Shown: positions 5,742 to 14,331, counted from the first letter of the stretch. The stretch: 14,989 nucleotides of DNA from Candidatus Rokuibacteriota bacterium (GCA_016188625.1 JACPHL010000264.1:1-14989), one strand, 5' to 3'. Notes: generated from the sequence alone by a model not told the origin. Made by a program: numbers and translations.

Positions 5742-6617
5742 TCACCTCCCCACGGCGCCGAGCTTCAGCGTGATCCAGTCCGAGATGGCCTTCCGCGCGC
5801 CGATCTCCTTGGCGCCGCCGTCCCAGGCCGCGAAGGCCACCGGAGCGCTCCTGCCGGGCCGCCAGGCGGGGTCGTTCGGGTCGCCGGCGGCGAAGGGGCG
5901 GGCGATCACCACGTGCCAGGCGCCGTCGGCGTACACCCCCTTGCCGACCGCGCTCTGCCGCTCGGTGGTCGTCAGCGTGCTGAAGCCCTCGGCGATCTGC
6001 TCCTCGACCGCGGTGCGCTTGTCGGGCTGGGAGCGGGGGTTGCCGAGGACCCAGCCGGTCAGGTAGCGCCGGGCCTCGGGGTTCGTCCACGCCGTGATGT
6101 CGTAGGGCGGCTCGCCGGCCACGAAGGGGTACCAGTCCTGCCAGGCGTTCGGGTAGAGCTGGGCGATATCCTGGAAGGTCCGATCGATGTCCTCCTGCCA
6201 GTCGGCCTTCCAGTGCAGGATCAGGACGCGCTCCCCGGGCCCGCCCATGATGATGGGGGCCGCCTTGCCCACCGGGACCATGAGCGCCACGGCGTCCCGG
6301 AAGCTGTCGGTGTACATCACCGCGTTCTTCGTGGCGTCCTTCCAGCTGATGCGGAACGCGATCCAGGTCCCGTTGTGGACCGCCTGGACCCTGAGCTGCT
6401 TGATGGAGGGGGTGAGGTTCCAGGGCTGCGCCACGGCCTGGGGCATGAGGGGAACCTGGACAGCCGGCGCCGCTTTCCAGCCGGTCCAGCCCGGATCCAC
6501 GGGGATGGCGGTCTTGACGAAGGGGACCTGCAGGGCCGCCTGCTGGGCCTCGGCGGCAGCGAGGCCCAGGGCGAAGATCAGCGCGAGGAGCGCGAGGGGC
6601 AGTCGTCGGGCTCGCAT
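5742..6617 (-). CDS. Exported heme-b gamma subunit of ethylbenzene dehydrogenase type
   Basis: A 291-residue secreted protein matching the heme-b gamma subunit family found in ethylbenzene, DMS, selenate and chlorate enzymes and in nitrite oxidoreductase. A Sec signal peptide covers residues 1 to 24 (RARR, hydrophobic core, then AEA before QQ). In this family one heme b is held by a Met and a Lys. Likely ligands here are M124 in PIIMGGPGE and K276 in GARKAISDW; these are assigned by resemblance, not by alignment. The ILHWKADWQEDID segment (132 to 145) and VAFAAWDGG (260 to 268) are typical. It should receive electrons from the beta subunit and pass them to the cytochromes c encoded just downstream. 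The ATG at 6617 has AAGGGGGGA upstream and lies 13 bases after the beta stop. Confidence 0.88.
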   Translation of the reverse strand: MRARRLPLALLALIFALGLAAAEAQQAALQVPFVKTAIPVDPGWTGWKAAPAVQVPLMPQAVAQPWNLTPSIKQLRVQAVHNGTWIAFRISWKDATKNAVMYTDSFRDAVALMVPVGKAAPIIMGGPGERVLILHWKADWQEDIDRTFQDIAQLYPNAWQDWYPFVAGEPPYDITAWTNPEARRYLTGWVLGNPRSQPDKRTAVEEQIAEGFSTLTTTERQSAVGKGVYADGAWHVVIARPFAAGDPNDPAWRPGRSAPVAFAAWDGGAKEIGARKAISDWITLKLGAVGR

Positions 6618-6630
6618 GGCGTCCCCCCTT

Positions 6631-7767
6631 CTAGGTGATGTTGTGGCGGTAGACCTGCCGGGCCGCGTCGTAGAACGGCCGGAGGTAGTCGGGCTCCTTC
6701 ACCGGAACCCGGACGATCTCCCGCCCCTTGCCGTCGTACCCCGCGGCCTCGCCGGTCGTGGGGAAGGTCCTGAACGACTCGAGGATCTCCTTGGCGTCCC
6801 CGAAGAGGTGGAGGAGCCCCAGGAGCTCGGGGTCGTCCTTCCCCCGGAGGTAGGTCTCGATGGCCCCGTCCGTGCCGGGACCGAACATCTGCCGGAGGAA
6901 ACCCCGCGGCACATTGACCGGCGGGATGTAGTAGATGTTCCCCTCGAGGCCGAACTGGGGGTAGAGCGGCAGCGCCACCTTCCGCGCGTGGACGAGGAAG
7001 TCCATGGGGCGGTCGGCCCGCGCCTGGTCGGGCGGGGAGAGGAAGCCCATCAGCCGGATCTTCCCGATGCAGGTGGTGACGCAGCGCGGTTGGGTCCCCT
7101 GCTCGACGGCGGGGAAGCACCCGATGCACTTCTGGGAGATGCGGAGGACGGGGTTGTAGAGGACCTTCCCGTACGGGCAGGCCTGGACGCACTCCCGGTA
7201 GCCCCGGCAGCGGCTCTGGTCCACCAGCACGATCCCGTCCTCGGGGCGCTTGTAGATCGCCTGCCTCGGGCAGGCGGCCACGCAGGCGGGGTAGGTGCAG
7301 TGCATGCAGATCCGGGGGAGGTAGAACGACCACATGCCGTGGACCGGCATGGTGAAGTAGGCGCCGCGATCCAGGGTCCCGGCCGCCTCGTCCTCGCCGG
7401 CGTTCGGGTGGGCCCAGTCGAGCTCCTCGGGGAGGTGCTTCACCATCGGCTCCCCCGCGGGCGCGGCCTCGAAGAGGGTCTTGCCGGTGTACCGGTCCCC
7501 CTCCCAGGTCTGGGGCCCGAGCCTCTCCAGCCGGGTCACGTCCCACCCCATGGGGTAGCCGCCGTAGGGCTTGGTCTCCACGTTGTTCCAGAGCATGTAC
7601 TCCTGCCCCTTCCCCACGGTCCAGGTGGTCTTGCACGCCATGGTGCAGGTCTGGCAGCCGATGCACTTGTTGAGGTCGAAGACCGCGGCAAACTGCCGGC
7701 GGGGCCGGGACTCGGGGAACGGGTACTCCATCTCGCGGCCGATCTGCCAGTTCTTGACGGTGCCCAT
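6631..7767 (-). CDS. Iron-sulfur beta subunit, NarH/NxrB type
   Basis: A 378-residue electron-transfer subunit of a type II DMSO reductase family enzyme. Four cysteine groups are visible: C35, C38, C41, C45 ([11 protein letters not shown]); C154, C157, C162, C166; C187, C193, C197; and C214, C217, C229, C233. In the third group, CRGYREC, a tyrosine (Y190) stands where a fourth cysteine would be; NarH has Trp at this place and holds a 3Fe-4S cluster there. Three 4Fe-4S clusters plus one 3Fe-4S cluster are therefore expected. There is no signal peptide, so it should be exported folded together with the Tat-tagged alpha subunit. The ATG at 7767 follows a strong GAGGAGG that overlaps the alpha stop codon, giving tight 1:1 coupling. 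Length and motif order fit NxrB, DdhB and EbdB better than the longer NarH. Confidence 0.92.
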   Translation of the reverse strand: MGTVKNWQIGREMEYPFPESRPRRQFAAVFDLNKCIGCQTCTMACKTTWTVGKGQEYMLWNNVETKPYGGYPMGWDVTRLERLGPQTWEGDRYTGKTLFEAAPAGEPMVKHLPEELDWAHPNAGEDEAAGTLDRGAYFTMPVHGMWSFYLPRICMHCTYPACVAACPRQAIYKRPEDGIVLVDQSRCRGYRECVQACPYGKVLYNPVLRISQKCIGCFPAVEQGTQPRCVTTCIGKIRLMGFLSPPDQARADRPMDFLVHARKVALPLYPQFGLEGNIYYIPPVNVPRGFLRQMFGPGTDGAIETYLRGKDDPELLGLLHLFGDAKEILESFRTFPTTGEAAGYDGKGREIVRVPVKEPDYLRPFYDAARQVYRHNIT

Positions 7768-7770
7768 GGC

Positions 7771-10700
7771 TCACCTCCTCACCTGAACGTAGTCGCCGCG
7801 GAGGAAACGCTTGAGCGCCTCGTTCTCGTAGGTCGGGCGGAAGCCGCGGGCCGCCGGGTGCCAGAGGCCCCGGCCCCCGATCCCGCCGTCCTCGGCCTTG
7901 GCGAGCCGCGCCATGGACTCCCGCGGCGCCCCATTCACCGTGTGGACATCGGGGAGGAACCCCTTCCCGATGAGCTGGCCGAAGACCTCCTTGCGGACCA
8001 GGGAGTCGGTGGACAGGGTCGGCCGGAGCCAGGCGCGCGTGACCGACTGGTGGCTGCCGTACCGGAACATCGCCTGGTAGTGGGTCAGGGAGTTCTTCGC
8101 CAGGCCGTCGGGACGCGACTCGTGCGCCTTCACCGAGCCGTGGCTCGCGCCGTACATGTTGAACCACATCCGGACCACGCCGCGGGGCGTGCCGGGGTAG
8201 TAGCGGGCCCGGCACATCATCCGCGCCACCTTGTACATGGGATCCCCGGCCTTCCAGCCGCGGTAGGGGCGATCCTCGGCCCAGCCGTCCACCCAGATGT
8301 AGTCGCCGTCCTCGATGCCGAGGGCCTTGGCGTCCGCGGGGTTGATGTCGGCGTACCCCTCGGCGAGGAACGGCGTCCGCTTATCCCGCCGGTAGACGTC
8401 GCTGAACGGCCCGAAGACGACGGCCAGGAAGTCGGTGTCGGGGCCGGTGGTGTGGGCCCCGTGGCGGTACTTGGGGGTGTGGTAGATGACCGGGTAGCCC
8501 GCCTGGACGAGCGGGCTCGCCGTCTTCTTGAGATCCGCCCACGGCATGACGACGGTCAGGACCTGGCGGACGTCGGATTTGGCGAAATCGGCCGGGGCGA
8601 TCCCGAACCGGTCGGGCGGGACGGGGCGGAGGAGCGGGTGGGGCCGGGCCACGATGACGCTGGGGTGGTAGAAGGTCGCCTCCACCGGCTCCTTGTAGAC
8701 CAGGAGGTTCTCCCCCAGGGTGATGAACTCGTCCTCCTCCCGGTAGAACTCCAGCCGCCCGGTCTTGGTGTACCAGGGGCGCGACTCCTGGGTCTGCTCC
8801 CACCCGGTCTGGCGCGGGGTGGTGCGGGTCATCATGAGGGCCGGGACCCCGTCGCGGGCCCGCTGCTCCAGCTCCGCGAAGCGGTAGCCCCGGGTCGCGT
8901 TGGAGGCGGCGAGGATCCGGTCGAGGTAGACCTCGACCCGCCCCTCGTGGACGAACCGCCAGTAGTCGAGGAACCGCCGGTCCCCGGTGATCCGGGCCAG
9001 GACGGCCGAGATCCCCGCGGGGACCTCGATGTCCGAGCGGGTGTCCAGGAGCCTCGGGTGCGGGGTCCGCGGGAAGACGGTCAGGAACGGGTTCGTCACC
9101 GAGGCGCACATGTCGGGGAACTTCAGCTCGTGCCAGGCGTCCGCGGGGAAGACGATGTCCGAGTACTCGCAGGTCATCGTCCACCACCACTCGCTGGTGC
9201 ACCACAGCTCGATCCGGGGCAGGGTGTTGGCGATGACGTCGTAGGCGCCCTTGGCGTTGCCGAGGATCGAGTTGGAGTTGGCCACGAAGACCGCCTTGGT
9301 GGGGGCCGGCATGTGGGTCCGGCCGGTGAACATCTTCGTCCCCACCTTCAGGGGCCGGTCGCCGGCGTTGTAGTAGTGGGCCGACTCCCCCCGCCAGTAG
9401 AGCCGGGCCCTGGCCGGTCGGGCCGGGTCCGGCTCGATGTCGAAGGGGTTTTCGGCGATGTACTGGGGCAGCCCGTTGAAGAGGGCCGCCCGGTAGTTGC
9501 CGGCGTAGCTTCCGACGTTGCCGCCCTTCTGGCCGATGTTGGCGGTCAGGGCGGCCACCAGGAAGATGGCGCGGTCCTTGAGGTCGGCGTTGAAGAACTG
9601 GTTGGGCCCCATCCCGACCGGGATGAGGGTGCGGCCGCGGTTCCGCGCGATCTCGCGGGCCAGGTTGACGATCGCCTCCTGCGGGGCCCAGGTGATCTCC
9701 GCGACCTGGTCCGGGGTGAAGTTCTCGTCGAGGTAGCGGCGCACCAGTCCGAACAGGGGCGCCACCGGCACCTCCTGGCCGCTTACGGTCCTCACCGTGA
9801 ACTCGCCCTCGAGGGCCGGGACGAGGCCCAGGCGGTCGAAGGGTTCGCCGACCTGGTCGCGGCTGACGGGAGCGACCCCGCCACGCCGGGTGTCCCAGAC
9901 GACGAAGTCGCCCCACTCCCGGCGCAGCGCCTCGGGGACGAGCTGCCGGTCCTGGAGCGGGGAGGCCGGCGGGGCCTGGCCGGGCGCCAGGACCGTGGTG
10001 AAGGCGCCCAGCTCGGCCGGCCGATACTCGGGGATCACCTCGGCGGCCCGGAGGAGCTTCAGGGTGTCGAGGCGGACCAGGAGCGGCAGGTCGGTGTGAC
10101 GCTTGACGAAGGCCTCGTCGTAGCGCCGCTCGGCGATCAGGACCTGGGCGAGGCCCAGGGCGAGGGCCGCGTCGGTCCCGGGTCGGATGACGAGCACCTC
10201 GTCGGCCTTGGGGGCTGTGGCGCTGTACTCCACCGAGACCACGACGACCTTGGTCCCCTTGAGCCGCGCCTCGGTGAGCCAGTGGCTGTCCGGCATCTTC
10301 GTCGCGATCCAGTTCATCCCCCAGACCACGATCAGGCCCGCGTGTTCGGCCGCCGAGAGGTCGAAGTCCACCGTCTGCTGGCCGGTGACCATGGGGTGGC
10401 CGGGCGGGAGGTCGGTGTGCCAGGAGTAGTTGTCCCACCCCCGGGCGCCCAGGGCCTGGTCGGGCCCGACCTTCCGGATCCACGCGTCCAGGAGGGCGAG
10501 GGCGTTGCCGAAGCGGTAGTGGCCGTAGATCCGAGTGGCGCCCAGGAGCGGCATCCCGCCGCGGACCTTGACCGTCTGGGTCCCCGCGCCCCGGGTGGCC
10601 TCGACCATCGCGGGGTCGTACCCCTGGGCGCGGAGGAGGGCCTGGCCGGATGCGCCGCTGTAAGTCGTCGCGATGTTGACCAGGGCCTGGGCGGCAACCT

Positions 10701-11229
10701 CCAGGGCCCGCTCCCAGGAGACCTTCACCCACTCGTCGGTGCCGCGCTGGAAGAGCTCGCCCGGGGGCCGGCCGTCCGCCCCGCGGGGGAAGCCCTGCTC
10801 CACCCACTGGAGGAAGCCCTTCCGCACCATGGGGGCCTTCACCCGCCGGTCGCCGTAGAAGCGGCGCATCATCGTGAGCCCTTTCTGGCAGCAGCGCGGC
10901 TCCCAGCGGTGCGTCGCCCGGTTCCCGTAGAGGTCGGTCGCCCTGCCGTAGCCGTAGGTGGGCTCGATCCGGACGATCACCCCGTTCCGGACGTAGGCCT
11001 CGAGGAGGCAGTTGTGGGTGTCGTTGGGGGCGCAGAGGAAGACGAACTTCGAGTCGTAGCGCCAGATGTCGCGGTAGACGGTCTCCCAGTCTCGGGCCGG
11101 GTAGTGGGCCAACGGGTTCTCCACCTTGATCGGCTCCAGGAACTGGAGCGCCCAGGCCTCCCGCGGCAGGAGGGTGAGGGCCCCGCCGAGACCGGACAGC
11201 TCGAGGAAGTGTCGCCGTGTCAGCTCCAT
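7771..11229 (-). CDS. Molybdenum catalytic alpha subunit, type II DMSO reductase family (NarG/NxrA-like)
   Basis: A 1152-residue bis-MGD molybdoenzyme. It begins with a twin-arginine signal ([10 protein letters not shown]), so it acts in the periplasm. The first iron-sulfur site reads C66-x3-D70-x3-C74, then C114 in EPRCCQKG. Aligned by eye with NarG (H-x3-C-x3-C before YVKNG), a Cys replaces His and an Asp replaces the middle Cys. The molybdenum ligand Asp of the type II family is D273 in [11 protein letters not shown], followed by [22 protein letters not shown] and [21 protein letters not shown], all typical. Length is close to NxrA (about 1150) and shorter than NarG (about 1250). The ATG at 11229 has GGAGGGG upstream. 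Substrate is not determined: nitrite/nitrate, selenate, chlorate, sulfur or hydrocarbon chemistry are all known in the family. It heads the alpha-beta-gamma-chaperone operon. Confidence 0.93.
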   Translation of the reverse strand: MELTRRHFLELSGLGGALTLLPREAWALQFLEPIKVENPLAHYPARDWETVYRDIWRYDSKFVFLCAPNDTHNCLLEAYVRNGVIVRIEPTYGYGRATDLYGNRATHRWEPRCCQKGLTMMRRFYGDRRVKAPMVRKGFLQWVEQGFPRGADGRPPGELFQRGTDEWVKVSWERALEVAAQALVNIATTYSGASGQALLRAQGYDPAMVEATRGAGTQTVKVRGGMPLLGATRIYGHYRFGNALALLDAWIRKVGPDQALGARGWDNYSWHTDLPPGHPMVTGQQTVDFDLSAAEHAGLIVVWGMNWIATKMPDSHWLTEARLKGTKVVVVSVEYSATAPKADEVLVIRPGTDAALALGLAQVLIAERRYDEAFVKRHTDLPLLVRLDTLKLLRAAEVIPEYRPAELGAFTTVLAPGQAPPASPLQDRQLVPEALRREWGDFVVWDTRRGGVAPVSRDQVGEPFDRLGLVPALEGEFTVRTVSGQEVPVAPLFGLVRRYLDENFTPDQVAEITWAPQEAIVNLAREIARNRGRTLIPVGMGPNQFFNADLKDRAIFLVAALTANIGQKGGNVGSYAGNYRAALFNGLPQYIAENPFDIEPDPARPARARLYWRGESAHYYNAGDRPLKVGTKMFTGRTHMPAPTKAVFVANSNSILGNAKGAYDVIANTLPRIELWCTSEWWWTMTCEYSDIVFPADAWHELKFPDMCASVTNPFLTVFPRTPHPRLLDTRSDIEVPAGISAVLARITGDRRFLDYWRFVHEGRVEVYLDRILAASNATRGYRFAELEQRARDGVPALMMTRTTPRQTGWEQTQESRPWYTKTGRLEFYREEDEFITLGENLLVYKEPVEATFYHPSVIVARPHPLLRPVPPDRFGIAPADFAKSDVRQVLTVVMPWADLKKTASPLVQAGYPVIYHTPKYRHGAHTTGPDTDFLAVVFGPFSDVYRRDKRTPFLAEGYADINPADAKALGIEDGDYIWVDGWAEDRPYRGWKAGDPMYKVARMMCRARYYPGTPRGVVRMWFNMYGASHGSVKAHESRPDGLAKNSLTHYQAMFRYGSHQSVTRAWLRPTLSTDSLVRKEVFGQLIGKGFLPDVHTVNGAPRESMARLAKAEDGGIGGRGLWHPAARGFRPTYENEALKRFLRGDYVQVRR

Positions 11230-11251
11230 GGTCCCCTCCGGGGTGCGTGCA

Positions 11252-12325
11252 TCACAGCTCCTCCAGGATGGCCGGGTCGAAGGGGACGAGGTCCGCCACG
11301 GACCCGGCGAACAGGAGCAGGCGGTGGCGCACGGCTTCGGGGATCTTCGGGTACCAGCGCGGGTGGGCGAGGACGAGGGCGCGGAAGCCGAAGAAGGGCG
11401 GCAGGGTCTCCAGGATCTCCTTGTCCCCGGTCGCCGCGAGGTAGACCTCGAGGAAGCGGTGGAAGAAGCCCCGGAACGGCTCCGCGACCCCGGGCCCCTT
11501 GAGGAGGCCGAAGAAGAGGTAGTTGATGGCCAGGGCCGCGACGTCGTCGGCCGGCTCCCCCCACTCCCCCCGGCTCCGGTCGAGGACCGAGAAGTCGGTC
11601 CCCCCCCGGAACAGGAGGTTCCAGGGGTGGAAGTCGCCGTGGACCCGCGCGAGGCGGTAGGCCTTGTCGCGGAGCCGCCACCGCCACGCCACGGCGGCGT
11701 GCTCGAGCGCCTGGCAGGCGTCGGGGGGCAGGAGCGGGTACGGGTGCGGGTAGCTGTCCAGGATCCCCATCAGGCACTCGCCGTGCCCGACCAGCTCCCG
11801 GATCCGGCGGTGGTAGAGCCAGGGCGCGTCCCGTCGCTCGGCGTGGACCTCGGCGAGGAAGCGGGCCAGGGCCTCCACGCGCGCCAGGTCCCTGGGCGCG
11901 GCGGGCTCGGTCCGGAGCCGGTTGAGGTCGAGCCAGTACGGCTCCCCCTCGGCCAGCTCCACGAGCTGGAAGAACTCCGCCGCGTCCGCGGCCGAGACCA
12001 GCTCCCCGGAGCCCCGGCGGAAGCCGACGTCGTAGCTCCGGACGTGGCGGGGGAAGCCGTTGTAGGCCCCGTGTCCCCAGAGGGCGCTCCAGGCCCGGTC
12101 GGCCGGGTAGTCGTGGCCGAACCCCTGCTCCGGCCGCTGCCGCGCCAGGACGAAGCTCCGGGGGGCGCCGTCCACCACGCAGTCCAGGCGGAGGGGGGCG
12201 CCGTAGCCGAACGCCTTGAGGGCGCTCCCCGCGCCGCTCGCCCCGAGGGGGCGGACGTCGAGGAGCCGCACCTCGGTCCCCAGGACCGCCTCGAGGTACC
12301 GCCGGAGCTCGCCGCGCTCGCTCAC
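11252..12325 (-). CDS. APH/choline-kinase-type phosphotransferase family protein
   Basis: A 357-residue protein with the protein-kinase-like phosphotransferase fold. The catalytic loop is HGDFHPWN (H229, D231, N236). The metal-binding Asp is probably D249 in [13 protein letters not shown], followed by [10 protein letters not shown], as in aminoglycoside phosphotransferase (PF01636) relatives. Such proteins phosphorylate small hydroxylated molecules such as aminoglycosides, choline, homoserine or sugars; the substrate is unknown here, and antibiotic resistance should not be assumed. The GTG at 12325 is supported by AAGGTGG four bases upstream, part of which lies in the base of a hairpin. The stop is 22 bases before the start of the molybdenum subunit, which suggests cotranscription with an enzyme that has no evident need for such a kinase. 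Confidence 0.85.
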   Translation of the reverse strand: MSERGELRRYLEAVLGTEVRLLDVRPLGASGAGSALKAFGYGAPLRLDCVVDGAPRSFVLARQRPEQGFGHDYPADRAWSALWGHGAYNGFPRHVRSYDVGFRRGSGELVSAADAAEFFQLVELAEGEPYWLDLNRLRTEPAAPRDLARVEALARFLAEVHAERRDAPWLYHRRIRELVGHGECLMGILDSYPHPYPLLPPDACQALEHAAVAWRWRLRDKAYRLARVHGDFHPWNLLFRGGTDFSVLDRSRGEWGEPADDVAALAINYLFFGLLKGPGVAEPFRGFFHRFLEVYLAATGDKEILETLPPFFGFRALVLAHPRWYPKIPEAVRHRLLLFAGSVADLVPFDPAILEEL

Positions 12326-12333
12326 TGGTCCAC

Positions 12334-12366
12334 CTTGGGGGGGAGCGGCGTCGCTCCTCCCCCAAG
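12334..12366 (-). promoter_or_regulatory. Strong hairpin just upstream of the phosphotransferase start
   Basis: The sequence folds into eight base pairs (CTTGGGGG with CCCCCAAG), one bulged base at 12358, six more pairs (GGAGCG with CGCTCC) and a four-base loop. No T run follows on the minus strand, so a classical intrinsic terminator is unlikely. The last three bases of the stem, AAG, are also the first three of the AAGGTGG ribosome binding site of the gene starting at 12325. The hairpin may therefore limit initiation or attenuate readthrough. Confidence 0.5.
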
Positions 12367-12374
12367 CCCCCCCA

Positions 12375-12398
12375 CCGCCCGGGGTCGCGGTCGGGCGG
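12375..12398 (-). other. Second hairpin between the methyltransferase and phosphotransferase genes
   Basis: A seven-pair perfect stem, CCGCCCG with CGGGCGG, encloses a ten-base loop. It lies about 20 bases after the methyltransferase stop at 12420 and eight bases ahead of the larger hairpin. Together they could protect the 3' end of the upstream message or slow readthrough. There is no T run. Confidence 0.4.
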
Positions 12399-12419
12399 CG
12401 ACAGCAAGAGGCGGGTGGC

Positions 12420-13196
12420 TCACCGCTCCCCCCCGCCGTCGGTCCGCCACCAGATCACGGCGGCCTCCTTCCGGAGGGGGGCGATCCACTCCTCGCCCTC
12501 GCGGATCAGGCGCTCGGCCAGGTATCCCCGGAGGAACTCGCGCACCGGCTCGCCCGGGAGCCCCAGGTACTCCTGCCAGAAGTCGCAGGCCTCCTCGAGG
12601 TCGCGGAAGGGCTGGTCCGAGCGGTAGCCGATCTGGGTGACGTTGGCCAGGATCCCCTGGCCGTCGAGCCACCTCAGGAGGTCGAGGTACCTCCCGCACC
12701 GCTCCCGGTAGGGGCGGCTGAGGAGCATGGGGTAGAGCTCGCGGAAGAAGAACTTGTCCCGGCCCGGCCGGGCGTCCACCACCAGGGCCGCGCCCCGGCG
12801 CGCCAGGGTCGGGAGCGCCCGGAGAAGAGAGGAGCCGGGCTGGAGGAGCTCGCCCACGTGGGCGCAGAGGACGAGGTCGTGGGGCTCCACCGCCGCCGCC
12901 TCCCACGCCTGCCCCAGGAGCGCGACGTTGCCGATGCCGAGCCGGTCCGCCTCCTCCCGGAGCAGGGCGGCCATGGCCGGCGCGGGCTCGAGGGCGGTGA
13001 CCCGGTCAAGCCGAACGGCCAGGGGAAGACTCAGGGCCCCGAACCCGGCGCCAACGTCCAGCGCCGTCCGGGCCGAGGCCAGGAGCGGGACGATCGCCTC
13101 GAGGACCCGGTCGGCGTAGTCCCCCCGCGCGGTGGCCCGGAGGTACCAGCGAGCCTTCCGCTCCGTCCAGATCGGCGCCTCGGCCCGCGTCGCCAT
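12420..13196 (-). CDS. SAM-dependent methyltransferase, class I fold
   Basis: A 258-residue cytoplasmic protein with the Rossmann-like methyltransferase fold. Motif I is ALDVGAGFGALSLPLA (residues 45 to 60), the acidic end of strand beta-2 is E70 in VTALEPAPAM, and the motif IV region is PHDLVLCAHV (about 105 to 114). These bind S-adenosylmethionine. The acceptor cannot be told; the C-terminal half (YRSDQPFRDLEEACDFWQEY) resembles small-molecule methyltransferases of no fixed specificity. The ATG at 13196 shares one base with the UspA stop (TGATG), so translation is coupled; no separate ribosome binding site is evident. Two hairpins follow the stop. Confidence 0.85.
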   Translation of the reverse strand: MATRAEAPIWTERKARWYLRATARGDYADRVLEAIVPLLASARTALDVGAGFGALSLPLAVRLDRVTALEPAPAMAALLREEADRLGIGNVALLGQAWEAAAVEPHDLVLCAHVGELLQPGSSLLRALPTLARRGAALVVDARPGRDKFFFRELYPMLLSRPYRERCGRYLDLLRWLDGQGILANVTQIGYRSDQPFRDLEEACDFWQEYLGLPGEPVREFLRGYLAERLIREGEEWIAPLRKEAAVIWWRTDGGGER

Positions 13197-13657
13197 CAGG
13201 CCGAGCGTACCTGGGCCGCGGCCACCTGCTCGGGCCGGACGGTCAGGACCGGGATAGGGCTGGCCCGCATCACCCGGGCGGTGACGCTGCCGAACAGGAG
13301 CCGGCCCAGCCCGCCCCGCCCATGGGTGGCCATGGCGATCAGGGTGGCCCGCTCGGCCTCGGCGGCGGCCAGGATCGCCCGGGCCGGGTCGCCGACGCGG
13401 AGCAGCCGCCGCACCCGGAGCCCGCGGGCCCGGAGGCCGGCGGCGACCATGGCCAGGTACACCTCGGCGTCCCGCCGCTCCATGGCCGCGACCTCGTCGG
13501 CGGTCATGATCATCCGGCCCTCCACGACCAGCGGCGGCGCGACCGGGACGACCCTGAGCAGGAGGAGCTCCAAGCCCCCGGCCAGGGCCAGCGGCTCGGC
13601 GACCTCCAGGGCCTTCTCCGCGAGCGGAGAGCCGTCCAAAGGGATCAGGATGCGCAC
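13196..13657 (-). CDS. UspA-family universal stress protein
   Basis: A 153-residue single-domain universal stress protein. It begins RILIPLDGSPLAEKAL, where D8 is in the nucleotide contact region. It ends with the ATP-binding type motif THGRGGLGRLLFGSV (G113-x9-G123-S124) and SPIPVLTVR. This is the ATP-binding subtype, not the non-binding UspA subtype. Members help cells survive starvation or respiratory stress, by mechanisms that are not general. The GTG start at 13657 has GGGAGG about seven bases upstream. It is a tandem paralogue of the next upstream Usp gene; 28 bases separate them, and the last 40 or so residues are nearly alike, suggesting local duplication. Confidence 0.92.
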   Translation of the reverse strand: MRILIPLDGSPLAEKALEVAEPLALAGGLELLLLRVVPVAPPLVVEGRMIMTADEVAAMERRDAEVYLAMVAAGLRARGLRVRRLLRVGDPARAILAAAEAERATLIAMATHGRGGLGRLLFGSVTARVMRASPIPVLTVRPEQVAAAQVRSA

Positions 13658-13685
13658 GGCCGATCCTCCCTTCGGGCCGAGATCC

Positions 13686-14156
13686 TCATGCCTTCGCGGT
13701 CTGGCTCTCGGACCGCTCCGCCGCCGTCATCCGCATCAGCAGGACCGGGACCGGCGAGGTGCGGAGGACCCGCTCGGCGACCGAGCCGAAGAGGAGCCGG
13801 CCGAGCCCGCTCCGGCCGTGGGTGGTCATGGCGATCAGGTCCGCCTCCCGCTCCACGGCGGTGGCGACGATGGTCGGGGCCGCCGGGCCCGGCCGGACCT
13901 CGGTCTTGACCCGCACCCCCTTGGCCTCGAGGCCGGCCGAGATCCTCTCGAGATACTGCCGGGCCTGCCGCTCGCGGACGAGCAGCGCGTCGGCATCGAC
14001 CAGCCCGCCGGCCAGCGCCGCCGAGCTGGGGATCGGCTCCAACACCAGGAGCAGGACGACCTCGGAGTCGAGGGGCCCTGCGATCTGGCCAGCGAACGGC
14101 AGGATCCCCTCGGCCACCGGAGAGCCGTCCAGCGGGATCAGGATGCGATCGTACAT
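13686..14156 (-). CDS. UspA-family universal stress protein, promoter-proximal copy
   Basis: A 156-residue universal stress protein of the ATP-binding subtype: MYDRILIPLDGSPVAEGILP at the start, and THGRSGLGRLLFGSV (G114-x9-G124-S125) with SPVPVLLMR near the end. The ATG at 14156 is chosen because GAGGAGG lies five bases before it and the Usp fold begins there. An ATG at 14261 would add 35 residues with no Usp similarity, and those bases contain the sigma-54 promoter and leader. It is the first gene of the stress block, followed closely by the second Usp, the methyltransferase and perhaps the phosphotransferase. Confidence 0.92.
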   Translation of the reverse strand: MYDRILIPLDGSPVAEGILPFAGQIAGPLDSEVVLLLVLEPIPSSAALAGGLVDADALLVRERQARQYLERISAGLEAKGVRVKTEVRPGPAAPTIVATAVEREADLIAMTTHGRSGLGRLLFGSVAERVLRTSPVPVLLMRMTAAERSESQTAKA

Positions 14157-14197
14157 GTCAACCTCCTCGCGCAGGATGGACGCCATCCAGAGCCGAG

Positions 14198-14213
14198 TGC
14201 AATGGAAGTGCCA
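14198..14213 (-). promoter_or_regulatory. Sigma-54 (RpoN) -24/-12 promoter of the Usp block
   Basis: The minus strand reads TGGCACTTCCATTGCA. Against the RpoN consensus TGGCACG-N4-TTGCW it matches every defined position except the G at the seventh base, and the GG and GC pairs have the exact spacing. The base before it is C, as in the extended consensus. Transcription should start near 14187, leaving a leader of about 31 bases that holds the GAGGAGG of the Usp gene starting at 14156. An enhancer-binding activator would be needed; none lies in the window. Confidence 0.78.
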
Positions 14214-14241
14214 GCCGGCATCAGCCCGGAATGCGCGCGCC

Positions 14242-14331
14242 CTCAATGAGTTAGCGATCACAGGGGAGCGGCAGGCCCCCCGGGGGTGAGGCGGGGATGC
14301 CCCGGACAGGACGGCCGTGCCCCACCTGCAC
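14242..14331. promoter_or_regulatory. Candidate upstream activator sites, two short dyads
   Basis: Two inverted repeats lie upstream of the -24/-12 promoter. CTCA-A-TGAG (14242 to 14250) is about 55 to 63 bases before the predicted start. GTGC-N7-GCAC (14317 to 14331) is about 130 to 144 bases before it, a usual distance for sigma-54 enhancer sites. Both arms are only four bases, so chance is likely enough that these are only pointers. Confidence 0.22.
14292..14304 (-). terminator. Small GC hairpin after the response regulator gene
   Basis: CGGGG-ATG-CCCCG forms a five-pair stem about 50 bases past the response regulator stop at 14355. It is placed where a terminator between that gene and the sigma-54 promoter would be. 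It has no T run and a three-base loop, so support is weak. Confidence 0.25.

Noticed and set aside
7771-11229. Naming the enzyme nitrite oxidoreductase or nitrate reductase
   Set aside because: Length and motifs resemble NxrA and NarG, but the type II family has many substrates and the substrate-pocket residues cannot be compared without an alignment.
6187-11502. A very long open frame on the plus strand (over 1700 codons) and several other plus-strand frames
   Set aside because: They lie opposite the gamma, beta and alpha genes, are rich in Gly, Arg, Pro, Val and His of no recognisable family, and arise because stop codons are rare in this GC-rich sequence.
11252-12325. Aminoglycoside resistance gene
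   Set aside because: Only the fold-level motif is seen; most relatives act on other small molecules and there is no resistance or mobile context.
14157-14261. N-terminal extension of the promoter-proximal Usp
   Set aside because: The 35 extra codons cover the sigma-54 promoter and leader and have no Usp similarity; the ATG at 14156 has a strong ribosome binding site.
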